From Prolixibacteraceae bacterium (GTDB lineage Bacteria; Bacteroidota; Bacteroidia; Bacteroidales; Prolixibacteraceae), in assembly GCA_028282705.1 (NCBI GenBank), contig JANQHI010000031.1, positions 124,001-188,000 on the forward strand: a DNA stretch of 64,000 bases. The letters run 5' to 3'. Numbering within the stretch: position 1 is the first letter of the stretch; each line of letters begins with the position of its first letter. Both the position numbers and the translations under genes were made by a program. Positions 1 to 9,469 of this stretch are shown here, one piece after another. The notes beneath the pieces are model-generated. The model saw nothing but the letters and a program-made list of their open reading frames with translations, did not search any database and was not told where the DNA came from.

Positions 1-83
1 TACCAAGATATTCATAATCATTCATTTATATGCAACCAATAAAAATCCTCTAGTTCTTTTTTACTGATTTTCTGAAAAAAAGT

Positions 84-92
84 TAATCTTTG
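84..92 (+). promoter_or_regulatory. Possible -7 promoter box for folE
   Basis: TAATCTTTG lies 24 bases upstream of the folE ATG. It resembles the Bacteroidota -7 box TAnnTTTG but has three instead of two bases between TA and TTTG. A second similar stretch (TAATTTTTG, 101-109) lies closer to the start. No clear -33 TTG is seen at the expected distance, so this is only a candidate. Confidence 0.3.
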
Positions 93-115
93 TGGATATT
101 TAATTTTTGACACAA

Positions 116-739
116 ATGGAATCTTCCTTTAATAATAAATCAAGTGCATACCAGAAAATTGAAAAATTCAATGATGCAAAAACACATAAGATAGCTGGCC
201 ATTACCAAGAGATTTTAGAGCTGGTAGGTGAAGATGTAAAAAGAGAAGGGCTTGAAAAAACCCCAATAAGGGTTGCCAAGGCGATGCAATTTTTGTTGCA
301 GGGATATGAAATGGATCCTGTTGAAATACTCAAGTCAGCCATGTTTAAAGAAGATTACAGGCAAATGGTCATTGTAAAAGATATTGAAATATTCTCCTTA
401 TGTGAACACCATGTTTTACCACTTATAGGAAAAGCACATGTTGCCTATATCCCAAATGGTTATATTACTGGCCTTAGCAAAATTGCCAGGATAGTTGATG
501 TATATGCAAGGAGGTTACAGGTGCAAGAAAGGCTTACTTCTGAAATTAAAACTTGCATACAGGAAACATTGAAACCATTGGGGGTGGCTGTTGTGATTGA
601 GGCACAGCACCTTTGTATGCAGATGAGAGGGGTACAAAAACAGCATTCTATAACAACTACTTCTGATTTTACCGGGGCTTTCCAAAAAACAGCAACCAGG
701 GAGGAATTTATCCGCCTGATCAGCAGTAAATTATCATAA
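116..739 (+). CDS. folE: GTP cyclohydrolase I
   Basis: The enzyme converts GTP to 7,8-dihydroneopterin triphosphate, the first step of tetrahydrofolate synthesis; it is cytosolic and normally a homodecamer. The zinc ligands of the family are present as C96 and H99 in the [12 protein letters not shown] motif and C167 in HLCMQMRG. The [23 protein letters not shown] block is the usual family signature. With 207 residues it has normal length. An in-frame TTG exists at 107, but the ATG at 116 is preferred because it follows the promoter-like boxes and gives a normal N-terminus. It stands alone and converges with the lactonase gene. A weak 6-bp hairpin (739-759) between the two may terminate transcription. 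The assignment is secure. Confidence 0.96.
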   Translation: MESSFNNKSSAYQKIEKFNDAKTHKIAGHYQEILELVGEDVKREGLEKTPIRVAKAMQFLLQGYEMDPVEILKSAMFKEDYRQMVIVKDIEIFSLCEHHVLPLIGKAHVAYIPNGYITGLSKIARIVDVYARRLQVQERLTSEIKTCIQETLKPLGVAVVIEAQHLCMQMRGVQKQHSITTTSDFTGAFQKTATREEFIRLISSKLS

Positions 740-759
740 TGCTAATCAACAGATAGCAT

Positions 760-1866
760 CTAAAAAACAATACAAACGGGGTTTTGAATGGTTATTTCTT
801 TTTCAAGGAATACTGGTTTTCCTGTTGCTCTATCAATGTTGTAAACAGTGATGTTGTGGCTATTCTGGTTAGCAACTAACATAAATTTCCCATTAGTGCT
901 TAAAGAAAAATTGCGTGGCCAGTCCCCATGGGTTGAAACTGTGCCTGCATAAGTAAGCTTACCATTTGCTGATACTGAAAATGTGGCAATTGAATTATGC
1001 CCCCTATTTGAACAATACAAATATTTTCCATCATCAGAAATATGGATATCAGCACAATAATTTTTCCCATCAAAACCCTTGGGCAATGTAGAAATGACCT
1101 GGACAATTTTATATTGTGCCATCACATCCACCATTGACACTGTGGAATTCAATTCATTAATAACATAAATGTATTTACCACTTGGATGGAATTCAAAATG
1201 CCTGGGGCCAGACCCTGGCTCTATTGCTGCAAAAGGTACTTTTTTATTTGGGATTAGCATACCCCCTTCCATCTGATATATCATTAATTTATCCATGCCT
1301 AGGTCTGCTGCATAAACCTTTCCATCAAATGGTGAAAACTTTACTGAATGGGCGTGAGGACCAAGCTGCCTTGCATTATCAATACTGCCTCCCTCATGTT
1401 GTATTAATTGGGCAGGACTTTCCAACCCACCTGCCTTGCCAACTTTATAAAATGCCAAGTTGCCTGTCCCATAATTTGCAACAACCACATGTTTGCCATC
1501 ATCTGACACATCAACATAGCATGGGTCATCTCCCTGTGTGGTTTGCTTATTAATAGGAAAAAGGCTCCCACTGTTAGGGTCAATTTTTAAAGCTTCAACT
1601 ATGCCCAGCCCTTTCTCAGGACGCAAACAAAGATATAAGTAAGACCCATCATCAGATTTTGCCAGATAATTGGGATTATCAAAACCTTTGTACACCTCCT
1701 TTATTTCAACATCACCATTTATTTCATCAAGGGTACAAACATACAGGCTTTCAGTATTGCCACTTGAGAATGTCCCCACATAAAAAATGCTTTTCCTATC
1801 CTCTTGCCCTATGGCAAAATAGGTGGGCAACATAACAACTATCAATAAAACAACTAAATTTCTCAT
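760..1866 (-). CDS. Secreted lactonase, 7-bladed beta-propeller (6-phosphogluconolactonase family)
   Basis: The protein has an N-terminal signal peptide (hydrophobic residues about 4-18, ending near AIGQ) and then a lactonase beta-propeller with repeated blades such as HPSGKYIYVINE, SDDGKYLYCSNRGHNSI and STNGKFMLVANQNSHNI. The conserved GPHAHSVKFSP and GSGPRHFEFHP segments match the Pgl (YbhE) family. That family hydrolyses 6-phosphogluconolactone in some bacteria. The signal peptide places this one outside the cytoplasm, so its substrate is more likely another sugar lactone or is unknown. Length 368 residues is normal. It has no operon partner. Family membership is firm; the substrate is not. 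Confidence 0.85.
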   Translation of the reverse strand: MRNLVVLLIVVMLPTYFAIGQEDRKSIFYVGTFSSGNTESLYVCTLDEINGDVEIKEVYKGFDNPNYLAKSDDGSYLYLCLRPEKGLGIVEALKIDPNSGSLFPINKQTTQGDDPCYVDVSDDGKHVVVANYGTGNLAFYKVGKAGGLESPAQLIQHEGGSIDNARQLGPHAHSVKFSPFDGKVYAADLGMDKLMIYQMEGGMLIPNKKVPFAAIEPGSGPRHFEFHPSGKYIYVINELNSTVSMVDVMAQYKIVQVISTLPKGFDGKNYCADIHISDDGKYLYCSNRGHNSIATFSVSANGKLTYAGTVSTHGDWPRNFSLSTNGKFMLVANQNSHNITVYNIDRATGKPVFLEKEITIQNPVCIVF

Positions 1867-1988
1867 ATTCCTTATGCTTCAATTTTGTAAATTATCCTGC
1901 ATAAAATTAATGACATTGATAAAGCTCCTGCATCTTTCCCAAACTTTTTTGATAAAAGTGTTGTTTTCATTAAAAAAATAAATGAATT

Positions 1989-2225
1989 ATGGACAAACCT
2001 TTAATTGCTGCAAAAAATCCTGCCATGTTAAACCTTGAGCCGGGTGAATATTATTGGTGTGCTTGTGGAAGGAGTTCAAACCAGCCTTTCTGTGATGGCC
2101 CACACCATGGTACATCAATTACTCCAGTTGCCTTTAAAGCTGACAAAGGGCAACAAGCATTTTTATGCCTATGCAAACACTCATCAAACAAACCTTTTTG
2201 TGATGGCAGCCATAACAATTTATAG
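1989..2225 (+). CDS. Double CDGSH iron-sulfur protein
   Basis: This small protein (78 residues) carries two CDGSH-type motifs: CACGRSSNQPFCDGPH (about residues 24-39) and CLCKHSSNKPFCDGSH (about 60-75). Each supplies three Cys and one His for a [2Fe-2S] cluster, as in the mitoNEET/CISD3 (MiNT) families. The duplicated form in one chain resembles CISD3-like proteins. Such proteins are implicated in redox sensing and Fe-S transfer; the partner is unknown. No membrane segment is visible, so it is probably cytosolic. It converges, 19 bases apart, with the flavin reductase-rubredoxin fusion, another redox protein, though they do not share a transcript. Confidence 0.9.
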   Translation: MDKPLIAAKNPAMLNLEPGEYYWCACGRSSNQPFCDGPHHGTSITPVAFKADKGQQAFLCLCKHSSNKPFCDGSHNNL

Positions 2226-2244
2226 TAGATTATTTTAACAGGAT

Positions 2245-2985
2245 TTATAATTCTTTAAAATACTCTTTGGTAGCATTGCAAATTGGGCATTTATAATCTT
2301 CAGGTAAATCTTCAAAAGGAGTACCTGGTTCAATTCCTGCTGTCGGGTCACCCTCTTCTGGGTCGTAAACAAACCCACAAATAGTACAGATATGTTTATC
2401 TTCAGCACTTGGTTCAATTTCCTCTTTAGCAGGTTCTTCTTTTTGTTCTTTTATCGAATCCTCCTCTTCTTCAAGCAAGCTTTTTTCAATATAAGTTGGA
2501 GAATTCTTGGGTGAAAGCATTTTGTATTTTTCCCTATAATAACTATATGTCAAAGGCTCTTCATCAGATAAAATATCACTGCCGACAACTTCCCCAATAA
2601 TTAATATATGTGTACCTAAATCAACATGTTTGGCAACTTTGCAATCAAACCAGGCTACTGACTGGCTGGTAACGATAGGTGCCCCAGTTGACTGGACATC
2701 ATGATCAACATTCCTGAATTTATCAAAGTCATTGCCTGACATAAAACCAAATTCACCAATGATGGATGTGTCAACTTCTTTTTTTAATACAGATATAGAA
2801 AACACACCACTTTTCAATATCACCTCTGTGGTGCCATTATTTTTATGTGCACTTATGGCAACCTGAGAAGGGGTAGATGTAACCTGAAAAGCTGTATTGG
2901 CAATATAACCAGATTTCATTCCCTCATGCTCTGATGCAATTATATATAACCCATATGATAATTTATGGAAAGCTTTAAGTTTCAT
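2245..2985 (-). CDS. Flavin reductase-like domain fused to rubredoxin
   Basis: Residues about 1-155 match the FMN-binding flavin reductase/flavoredoxin fold (conserved [19 protein letters not shown] and [21 protein letters not shown]). A Glu/Lys-rich linker (about 155-195) follows. The C-terminal 50 residues are a complete rubredoxin with two knuckles, [15 protein letters not shown] and [11 protein letters not shown], whose four Cys bind one Fe. The layout is that of high-molecular-weight rubredoxins (Hrb), which pass electrons from NAD(P)H to partners such as flavodiiron oxygen or NO reductases. No such partner is adjacent. The ATG at 2985 gives an intact domain. The function as an electron carrier is inferred from the family. 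Confidence 0.9.
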   Translation of the reverse strand: MKLKAFHKLSYGLYIIASEHEGMKSGYIANTAFQVTSTPSQVAISAHKNNGTTEVILKSGVFSISVLKKEVDTSIIGEFGFMSGNDFDKFRNVDHDVQSTGAPIVTSQSVAWFDCKVAKHVDLGTHILIIGEVVGSDILSDEEPLTYSYYREKYKMLSPKNSPTYIEKSLLEEEEDSIKEQKEEPAKEEIEPSAEDKHICTICGFVYDPEEGDPTAGIEPGTPFEDLPEDYKCPICNATKEYFKEL

Positions 2986-3160
2986 TTTTGTATATTTTAG
3001 ATTACCATACTAAAGTAAAGAATCAAAACAGATTATTTTATACAATTAATAATTAAAACAACAAGTTTCATTTTTGTTTTAATTAAAAGATGATTTTTAT
3101 TCACCCCAAGAAGGATGAATTATTTGTATTTTTATACAATTGATACTTAACCTGGCAATT

Positions 3161-4243
3161 ATGAAAAAAACAGTAACAGTTTTGTTGAGTGTATTATTTA
3201 TGGCAACTTTCCCCCTGCTTGCACAAGATGTAACCAGCCTCCAGAAAGAGATTTCAGGACTTAAAAAACAAAATGAAAACTTAAGGCATAATTTTGATAA
3301 GCTTGAAAAAATGGTAGATGATATCACTTGGTACCATAAACTGGGAGATATTTCCCATATTGATAAATTGTATATTTATGGTCCACCCAAATGGAAAGAA
3401 AAGAACCCAACAGCCAAAGGGGCTGGTAATCCTGTTAAATTTTGGACCTATGTATTCATCCCATTATCAGTTGATGTATCACAAAAATACCCATTAATTG
3501 TCCTTCCACATGGTGGGGTACATAGTGATTTTACTACTTACTACACCCATATTGTAAGGGAACTTGTTAGCCAGGGTTATGTGGTTGTAGCCCCTGAATA
3601 CAGGGGGAGTACAGGATATGGGAGAGGGCATTATGAAAAGATTGATTATGGTGGGTTGGAAATTGAAGATGTATATGCCAGTAGGAATTACATGATAGAA
3701 AACTACAGTTTTGTTGACAAAAACAGGGTTGGTATAATTGGCTGGAGCCATGGTGGGCTAATAGCCCTTATGAATATTTTTGACCATCCCAATGATTACC
3801 AGGTTGCATTTGCAGGTGTCCCTGTCAGTGACCTTATTGCCAGGATGGGATACCATAAGCAATCTTACAGAGACCTGTATGAAGTAGAATACCATATTGG
3901 CCAGGATGCAAATGACAATGTGCAGGAGTACAGGAGGCGTTCACCCGCTTGGAATACCCATAAGTTCCAGAATACACCATTGTTAATCCATACCAATACA
4001 AATGATGATGATGTTAATGTATTAGAAGTTGAGCACCTGATAAAATCATTGAAAGCTGAAGGCAAGAAATTTGAATATGAGATATTTAAAGATGTCCCTG
4101 GTGGCCATTCATTTGATAGGATGGATACAATGATAGGTAAAAAGATCAGGGTTAAAATCCATAAATTCCTGGCAAAGCAATTAAATCCACCTAAACCAAT
4201 TAGCAATTTGGAAGAACTGCAAAAAGCTGCTTATAAATTTTAA
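3161..4243 (+). CDS. Secreted alpha/beta hydrolase of the prolyl oligopeptidase (S9) type
   Basis: The sequence begins with a signal peptide (MKKTVTVLLSVLFMATF, cut near LLAQ), then a short coiled-coil-like stretch (about residues 25-55), then an alpha/beta hydrolase domain. The serine nucleophile is S196 in GWSHGG, the oxyanion loop is LPHGG, and the acid and histidine are in the NDDDV and GGHSF segments. S9 enzymes cleave peptides; shorter members can be esterases, so the substrate is open. A TTG start at 3140 was rejected because the ATG at 3161 gives a canonical signal peptide. The gene is monocistronic. A weak inverted repeat (4253-4275) lies just after the stop. Confidence 0.8.
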   Translation: MKKTVTVLLSVLFMATFPLLAQDVTSLQKEISGLKKQNENLRHNFDKLEKMVDDITWYHKLGDISHIDKLYIYGPPKWKEKNPTAKGAGNPVKFWTYVFIPLSVDVSQKYPLIVLPHGGVHSDFTTYYTHIVRELVSQGYVVVAPEYRGSTGYGRGHYEKIDYGGLEIEDVYASRNYMIENYSFVDKNRVGIIGWSHGGLIALMNIFDHPNDYQVAFAGVPVSDLIARMGYHKQSYRDLYEVEYHIGQDANDNVQEYRRRSPAWNTHKFQNTPLLIHTNTNDDDVNVLEVEHLIKSLKAEGKKFEYEIFKDVPGGHSFDRMDTMIGKKIRVKIHKFLAKQLNPPKPISNLEELQKAAYKF

Positions 4244-4324
4244 TTAACAATTTGCCAAATCTTCAAATTTTGGCATTTAAATCAATTTGAATTTTGTCCT
4301 ATATTGGGATAGTTTGCCATTTTT

Positions 4325-4343
4325 TATAGGGGAATCCCCTATA
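4325..4343. promoter_or_regulatory. Perfect 19-nt inverted repeat upstream of the orphan NtrC-type regulator
   Basis: Arms TATAGGGGA (4325-4333) and TCCCCTATA (4335-4343) flank a single central A. The palindrome lies 117 bases before the response regulator start and 82 bases after the hydrolase stop. It could be an operator for the regulator or a transcript-end hairpin for the upstream gene. A T-run follows only after a gap of about ten bases, so the terminator reading is weaker. Confidence 0.5.
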
Positions 4344-4459
4344 CAGGGCTTCGTTTTTTCCCAAATTTGGAAAATTACCACACATTTACTGTTGAAAACT
4401 TGACAAGAGTTCTTTTAATCCTTACTTTAGCAACAGACGATTTACAAACATTTATTATT

Positions 4460-5818
4460 ATGAAGTCCCCTAAGAGAAGAAATTATAAAATTTTCATTGT
4501 TGAGGACAACAAATTGTACGCTAATGTATTAAAGAAACAATTGTCCCAAAATGATTCCTACTTGGTAAAGGTATTTGAGAATGGACGCGATTGCATAGCA
4601 AACCTTGCTGACAATCCAGATGTAATCACTTTAGACTACACACTACCCGACATGAATGGGGCGGAAATCCTGGCTAAAGTAAAAGAAAATTCACCAGATT
4701 CCCATGTTATAATTATATCAGGCCAAAATGATATTAATACAGCAGTGGGGCTATTAAAAGATGGTGCATATGACTACATCATGAAAGGACCAGATACTCG
4801 CGAGCGCCTGACTAACATCATTAAAAACATTCACGAATCAGATAAACTTCGAGCTGAAAACCAATACTTGCGTAATGTTGTAAAGCAAAAGTATGATTTC
4901 AAAACCCTGATCAAAGGGGGAAGCCGTAAAATTGAACACGTGTTTGAATTGATGGCCAAAGCAGTAAAAACAGCCATCTCAGTATCAGTGTCAGGAGAAA
5001 CAGGTACCGGTAAAGAGTTGGTTGCAAAAGGCATTCATTTTAACTCAAGCAGGAGCAGCAAACCATTTATTGCTGTGAACATTTCAGCCATCCCTGAAGG
5101 GTTGATTGAAAGTGAGCTGTTTGGGCACGAAAAGGGTGCATTTACTGGTGCTGATTTCAAGAAAATTGGAAAATTTGAGCTAGCTAATGGTGGTACCCTA
5201 TTCCTTGATGAAATTGCAGATTTGGATTTGAATATCCAAACCAAACTTTTGCGTGTAATCCAGGAAAGGGAGTTGACAAGGGTTGGAGGTACGGATATAA
5301 TCCCTCTTGATGTAAGGATTATTACAGCTACCCACAAAAAACTCAATGAGCTTGTTTCAAATGGCAATTTCAGGCAAGACTTATATTACAGGCTGCTTGG
5401 ATTACCTATTGAACTACCTCCTTTACGTGAACGCGGAAATGATGTGATACTGCTGGCAAAACATTTTGTAAATGAATTCTGCAAAGAGAACAAAATGGAG
5501 CTGAAAAGTATTTCTGCTGAAGCCAAGAAGTTGATCCAGTCATACCCATTCCCTGGGAATATCAGGGAGTTAAAAGCAATCATGGAGCTGGCTTGTGTAA
5601 TGACAAATGATGAGGTCATTGAGGCAGAACACCTGAATATGAATGCCAAGGAGAATGTTCATAACCTATTGGCCACTGAAAAAACCCTGGAAAAATATAA
5701 TGAAGAAATTATCTTCCATTTCCTGAACAATTATAACAATAATGTTAGGTTGGTAGCTTCAAAATTGAACATTGGCAAATCAACCATTTACAGGATGTTA
5801 CAAAAACAGCCCAATTGA
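4460..5818 (+). CDS. Sigma-54-dependent response regulator (NtrC family)
   Basis: The protein (452 residues) has a receiver domain (about 8-125; phospho-acceptor D59 in DVITLDYTLPD, conserved K109), an AAA+ domain (about 150-380; Walker A GETGTGKE at 178-186, the sigma-54 contact loop GAFTGA at 226-231, Walker B GGTLFLDEIADL) and a C-terminal Fis-type helix-turn-helix (RLVASKLNIGKSTIYRML). It should activate RNA polymerase bound to RpoN when phosphorylated. No histidine kinase lies next to it, so it is an orphan. The ORF extends upstream to a TTG at 4367, but the ATG at 4460 fits the family N-terminus. Its target genes cannot be told from here. Confidence 0.93.
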   Translation: MKSPKRRNYKIFIVEDNKLYANVLKKQLSQNDSYLVKVFENGRDCIANLADNPDVITLDYTLPDMNGAEILAKVKENSPDSHVIIISGQNDINTAVGLLKDGAYDYIMKGPDTRERLTNIIKNIHESDKLRAENQYLRNVVKQKYDFKTLIKGGSRKIEHVFELMAKAVKTAISVSVSGETGTGKELVAKGIHFNSSRSSKPFIAVNISAIPEGLIESELFGHEKGAFTGADFKKIGKFELANGGTLFLDEIADLDLNIQTKLLRVIQERELTRVGGTDIIPLDVRIITATHKKLNELVSNGNFRQDLYYRLLGLPIELPPLRERGNDVILLAKHFVNEFCKENKMELKSISAEAKKLIQSYPFPGNIRELKAIMELACVMTNDEVIEAEHLNMNAKENVHNLLATEKTLEKYNEEIIFHFLNNYNNNVRLVASKLNIGKSTIYRMLQKQPN

Positions 5819-5841
5819 GAAAAAGATATAACTGAATAAAA

Positions 5842-5868
5842 AAATCCAGGCTTTCAAGGCCTGGATTT
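5842..5868. terminator. Bidirectional intrinsic terminator
   Basis: A 10-bp perfect stem (AAATCCAGGC / GCCTGGATTT) with a 7-base loop is bordered by a T-run on one side and an A-run on the other. It can therefore end both the response regulator transcript (+) and the fabD transcript (-). Confidence 0.85.
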
Positions 5869-5889
5869 TTTTATTATATGTAGCTATCT

Positions 5890-6777
5890 TTACCCTGAAT
5901 AACTATTTATCCCTGCTGTTTCAACTGACCTTTCCATTTTTTTGATCAACCCTTGCAACACACTGCCGGGTCCAACTTCAGTAAATGAAGTAGCCCCTTC
6001 TTTTAACATATTTTGGACAGTCTGTGTCCATTTTACTGGAGCAGTAAGCTGGGCAATCAGGTTTTCTTTTATCTCTCCTGCTTTAACCACAGGCTGGGCA
6101 TTTACATTCTGGAAAACTGGGCAAATGGCATCTTTAAAACCAGTGGTTTCAATAGCTGCAGCCAATTCTTCACGTGCAGGTTCCATAAAAGGAGAATGGA
6201 AAGCACCCCCCACAGGCAGTTTCAAAGCCCTTCTGGCACCTTTTTCAGTAAGTAGTGCACAAGCTTTGTCAATACCTGCTACTGACCCTGAAATAACCAA
6301 CTGCCCGGGGCAATTGTAATTTGCAGCTACCACAACCTCATCAACTTCATTGCATGCTTGTTCCACAACTTCATCAGGCAAGCCTACAATAGCTGCCATA
6401 GTTGAAGGTTCTATTTCACAAGCTTTTTGCATAGCCATGGCACGTTTTGAAACCAGGGACAACCCATCTTCAAAATTTAAAACCTGGGCTGCAACCAATG
6501 CTGAAAACTCACCCAATGAATGGCCTGCAACCATATCAGGGGCAAAACCTTCAATGGTCCTTGCCAACAAAACTGAATGTAAAAATATGGCAGGCTGTGT
6601 AACTTTTGTTTGCTTTAAATCTTCAGCTGCCCCCTCAAACATAATATCAGTGATCCTGAACCCAAGTATTTCATTTGCCTTTTCTAAAAGGTTTTTTGCC
6701 TCAGGTGAATATTCATATAAATCTTTGCCCATCCCAGGGAATTGTGCACCCTGGCCTGGAAATACAAAAGCCTTCAT
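5890..6777 (-). CDS. fabD: Malonyl-CoA:ACP transacylase
   Basis: FabD moves the malonyl group from malonyl-CoA to acyl carrier protein for fatty-acid elongation, in the cytosol. The catalytic serine is S87 in GHSLGE. The N-terminal FPGQGAQ motif, the GGAFHSPFM histidine region and the C-terminal EVGPGSVLQGL segment are all present. Length 295 residues is normal. It stands alone rather than in a fab cluster, and its own promoter box lies about 25 bases upstream. The assignment is secure. Confidence 0.96.
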   Translation of the reverse strand: MKAFVFPGQGAQFPGMGKDLYEYSPEAKNLLEKANEILGFRITDIMFEGAAEDLKQTKVTQPAIFLHSVLLARTIEGFAPDMVAGHSLGEFSALVAAQVLNFEDGLSLVSKRAMAMQKACEIEPSTMAAIVGLPDEVVEQACNEVDEVVVAANYNCPGQLVISGSVAGIDKACALLTEKGARRALKLPVGGAFHSPFMEPAREELAAAIETTGFKDAICPVFQNVNAQPVVKAGEIKENLIAQLTAPVKWTQTVQNMLKEGATSFTEVGPGSVLQGLIKKMERSVETAGINSYSG

Positions 6778-6802
6778 AATGCTATCTTTTAAAAATTTTG
6801 TG

Positions 6803-6810
6803 CAAAGATA
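6803..6810 (-). promoter_or_regulatory. Bacteroidota -7 promoter box for fabD
   Basis: Read on the minus strand this is TATCTTTG, an exact TAnnTTTG match, 26 bases upstream of the fabD ATG. That implies a short leader. No good -33 TTG is seen. Confidence 0.6.
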
Positions 6811-6907
6811 GGTTTTTCAACTTCATTTCATAAATTCATCCTTTTCAATCCTTAAAGCCCACAATTTTTTAACTATTAATCGGATCAAAACTTCCTTCAA
6901 ACTACTT

Positions 6908-6915
6908 TATTTTTG
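6908..6915 (+). promoter_or_regulatory. Candidate -7 promoter box for the S9D peptidase gene
   Basis: TATTTTTG matches TAnnTTTG exactly and lies about 100 bases upstream of the peptidase ATG. No -33 element is obvious. A nearer sequence, TATCTTTC (6961), misses the consensus by one base. Confidence 0.4.
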
Positions 6916-7015
6916 GTTGTTAAAAAGGTAAACCACTAATATTTTACAAAAAAGAATCATTATCTTTCAGGTGCATCAAAAAAGAAATGGGAATTAATTA
7001 AATGACTATCAAATT

Positions 7016-9442
7016 ATGATTAAAAAAAGCATACTTTTAACACTATTAGCCTTATTTAATCTGGCTCACCTGTTTGCACAGGTTGATATTACTTACCAAA
7101 AACCTGTAAAAGAAATCCTTGATTTAGTGGATATTGAGAAGGCACCTAATACATTATTGAATGAAAAAGGTAACAAAATGGTATTCCTGTATTCTGATAA
7201 TTTCAAAACCATTGAAGAGTTATCAGAAAAAGAATTAAGGCTTGCTGGCCTGAGGATAAACCCAATAGCCAATATTGGAAGCAGGGTCAGGTATTATAAT
7301 GACATAACCCTAATGGATGTTGGAGAACAGGAAGAGATAAGAGCAACAGGCCTGCCTGTGCAAAAAAGGCTAGCCAATTTTAGCTGGTCTCCTGACCAAA
7401 CCAAAATGGCATTTACCAACACCCTTTCCAATGGGGTTGAATTATGGATACTGGACATTGAAACAGCCAAAGCCTCTAAATTAACTGAAGCCCAATTAAA
7501 TGCTAATTTTGGAACCCCTTACACCTGGGCTACTGACAGTAAAAGCCTGCTGGTAAAATTTATACCCAATGATAAAAAAGACTTAATTGATAAATCAAAA
7601 GCCATACCTGTTGGCCCCAGGGTATCAATTAGTGAAGGTACAAAGGCACAAAACAGGACTTACCAGGACCTTTTGAAAGATAAAGCTGATGAACACAATT
7701 TTGAACAATTAACAAGATCTGAAATTTACAGGGTTTCATTAGAAGGAAAAAAGAACCTTTGGAAAAGGGCAGCCATGTTTTCATCTTTACAATTTTCTCC
7801 TGATGGGAATTACATCCTGGTAACAACCATCCATAAACCATTTTCATACATTGTCCCTTATTATCGTTTCCCTTCAAAAACCATTATTTATACTAAACAA
7901 GGAAAAGAGGTCAAGAAGATATTAGAAACCCCTCTTATTGAAGACCTTCCCAAGGGTTTTATGGCTACAAGGAAAGGAAAAAGAAGCTTGCAATGGAGGA
8001 ATGATAAACCATCAACAATTGTTTGGGTTAAGGCACTTGATAAGGGAAACCCCAAAAATAATGTAGCATACAGGGATGAAGTTTTTATGCTGAAAGCACC
8101 TTTTGATGGTGAAGGGACAAGCCTGGTAAAAACCATAAACAGGTTTAGAGGGATTACATGGGGCAATGATGAAATTGCCTTTGTAGCAGACAGGTGGTGG
8201 AATACAAGGAATACAAAAACATACCTTTTCAACCCTTCAGATAATACAGTTGAGCCAGAGATCATAACAGACAGGAATTACCAGGACAATTACAGTGACC
8301 CTGGAAGTCCTGTTACTAAAAGAAATGCATTTGGCAAAAATGTTTTATTGGTTGATAAAAATAGCATATACCTTTCAGGAAATGGTTATTCTGATGAAGG
8401 TATACGGCCATTTATTGATAAATTCAACCTGAAAAAAAAGGAGGCAAAAAGGTTATGGCAGGCTAATGGCATTTCAACACTTGAGACCATTACAAAACTT
8501 CTTGACCACCAAGAAGGTGTAATCATTACACGAATTGAATCTAAAAATGGATTCCCAAATTTTTATATCAGGAATATCAAATCCAAAAAGACCCCTGAGC
8601 AAATTACTTTTTTTGAAAACCCTTTTAAAAGTTTGCAGGGAGTGCACAAAGAATTGATCAAATATAAACGTGATGATGGCATTGAATTATCTGGGGTTTT
8701 GTATTTACCTCCTGGTTATGATATGCAAACCAAAGAAAAACTCCCCATGATCATGTGGGCATACCCAAGAGAGTATAAAGATAAAAGCAGTGCAGGTCAG
8801 GTTACTTCATCACCCCACCAGTTTACATACCCATCTTATGGTTCACCAATATATTGGGTTATGCGTGGGTATGTTGTGCTTGACAGGGCAGCTTTCCCAA
8901 TTTTAGGAGAAAAGGATGAAGAACCCAATGATACATTTGTCCCACAATTGGTAGCCAATGCAAAAGCAGCCATTGATGCTGTGGCAGAGCTTGGTTTTGC
9001 TGACAGGGAACGTGTGGCAGTTGGGGGGCATTCATATGGGGCATTCATGACTGCTAACCTCCTTTCCCATTCTGATTTGTTTGCAGCTGGGATTGCCAGG
9101 AGCGGGGCTTATAATAGGACACTGACTCCCTTTGGTTTCCAAAGTGAAGAAAGGACTTATTGGGAAGCTCCTGAAATTTATTTCCAGATGTCACCATTTA
9201 TGCATGCCCATAAAATGAAACATGCTTTGCTTTTGATACATGGAGAAGCTGATAATAATTCAGGCACTTATCCACTACAAAGCGAACGTTATTTTAATGC
9301 TTTGAAAGGGCATGGGGCTAATGTGCGCCTGGTTATGCTGCCTAATGAAAGCCATGGTTATGCAGCCAAAGAATCTGTACTTCATGTGTTATGGGAACAA
9401 GACCAATGGTTGGAAAAATGGGTGAAGAACAAGTCCAAATAA
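7016..9442 (+). CDS. Secreted S9 family serine peptidase (S9D/glutamyl-peptidase-like)
   Basis: A signal peptide (IKKSILLTLLALFNLAHLFAQ) is followed by a long beta-propeller region with WD-like blades (for example FSWSPDQTKMAFTNT) and a C-terminal prolyl-oligopeptidase-type hydrolase domain. The serine is S673 in GGHSYGAFM, the aspartate lies in LLIHGEADNNSGT and the histidine in NESHGYAAKES. The GTYPLQSERYFNALKGHG block is typical of the S9D group. It should cut oligopeptides in the periplasm or at the cell surface. Length 808 residues is normal. The transaldolase-like gene starts 27 bases downstream on the same strand, so co-transcription is possible although no functional link is obvious. 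Confidence 0.88.
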   Translation: MIKKSILLTLLALFNLAHLFAQVDITYQKPVKEILDLVDIEKAPNTLLNEKGNKMVFLYSDNFKTIEELSEKELRLAGLRINPIANIGSRVRYYNDITLMDVGEQEEIRATGLPVQKRLANFSWSPDQTKMAFTNTLSNGVELWILDIETAKASKLTEAQLNANFGTPYTWATDSKSLLVKFIPNDKKDLIDKSKAIPVGPRVSISEGTKAQNRTYQDLLKDKADEHNFEQLTRSEIYRVSLEGKKNLWKRAAMFSSLQFSPDGNYILVTTIHKPFSYIVPYYRFPSKTIIYTKQGKEVKKILETPLIEDLPKGFMATRKGKRSLQWRNDKPSTIVWVKALDKGNPKNNVAYRDEVFMLKAPFDGEGTSLVKTINRFRGITWGNDEIAFVADRWWNTRNTKTYLFNPSDNTVEPEIITDRNYQDNYSDPGSPVTKRNAFGKNVLLVDKNSIYLSGNGYSDEGIRPFIDKFNLKKKEAKRLWQANGISTLETITKLLDHQEGVIITRIESKNGFPNFYIRNIKSKKTPEQITFFENPFKSLQGVHKELIKYKRDDGIELSGVLYLPPGYDMQTKEKLPMIMWAYPREYKDKSSAGQVTSSPHQFTYPSYGSPIYWVMRGYVVLDRAAFPILGEKDEEPNDTFVPQLVANAKAAIDAVAELGFADRERVAVGGHSYGAFMTANLLSHSDLFAAGIARSGAYNRTLTPFGFQSEERTYWEAPEIYFQMSPFMHAHKMKHALLLIHGEADNNSGTYPLQSERYFNALKGHGANVRLVMLPNESHGYAAKESVLHVLWEQDQWLEKWVKNKSK

Positions 9443-9469
9443 ATAACTACACTTCTAAAAACAAACAAC

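Noticed and set aside
1182-1553. Plus-strand ORF of 123 codons
   Set aside because: It lies opposite the lactonase gene, has no family features and an unnatural composition; it is a shadow frame.
2982-3075. Two copies of TTTCATTTTTGT about 80 bases apart
   Set aside because: Short and AT-rich; likely by chance in this base composition.
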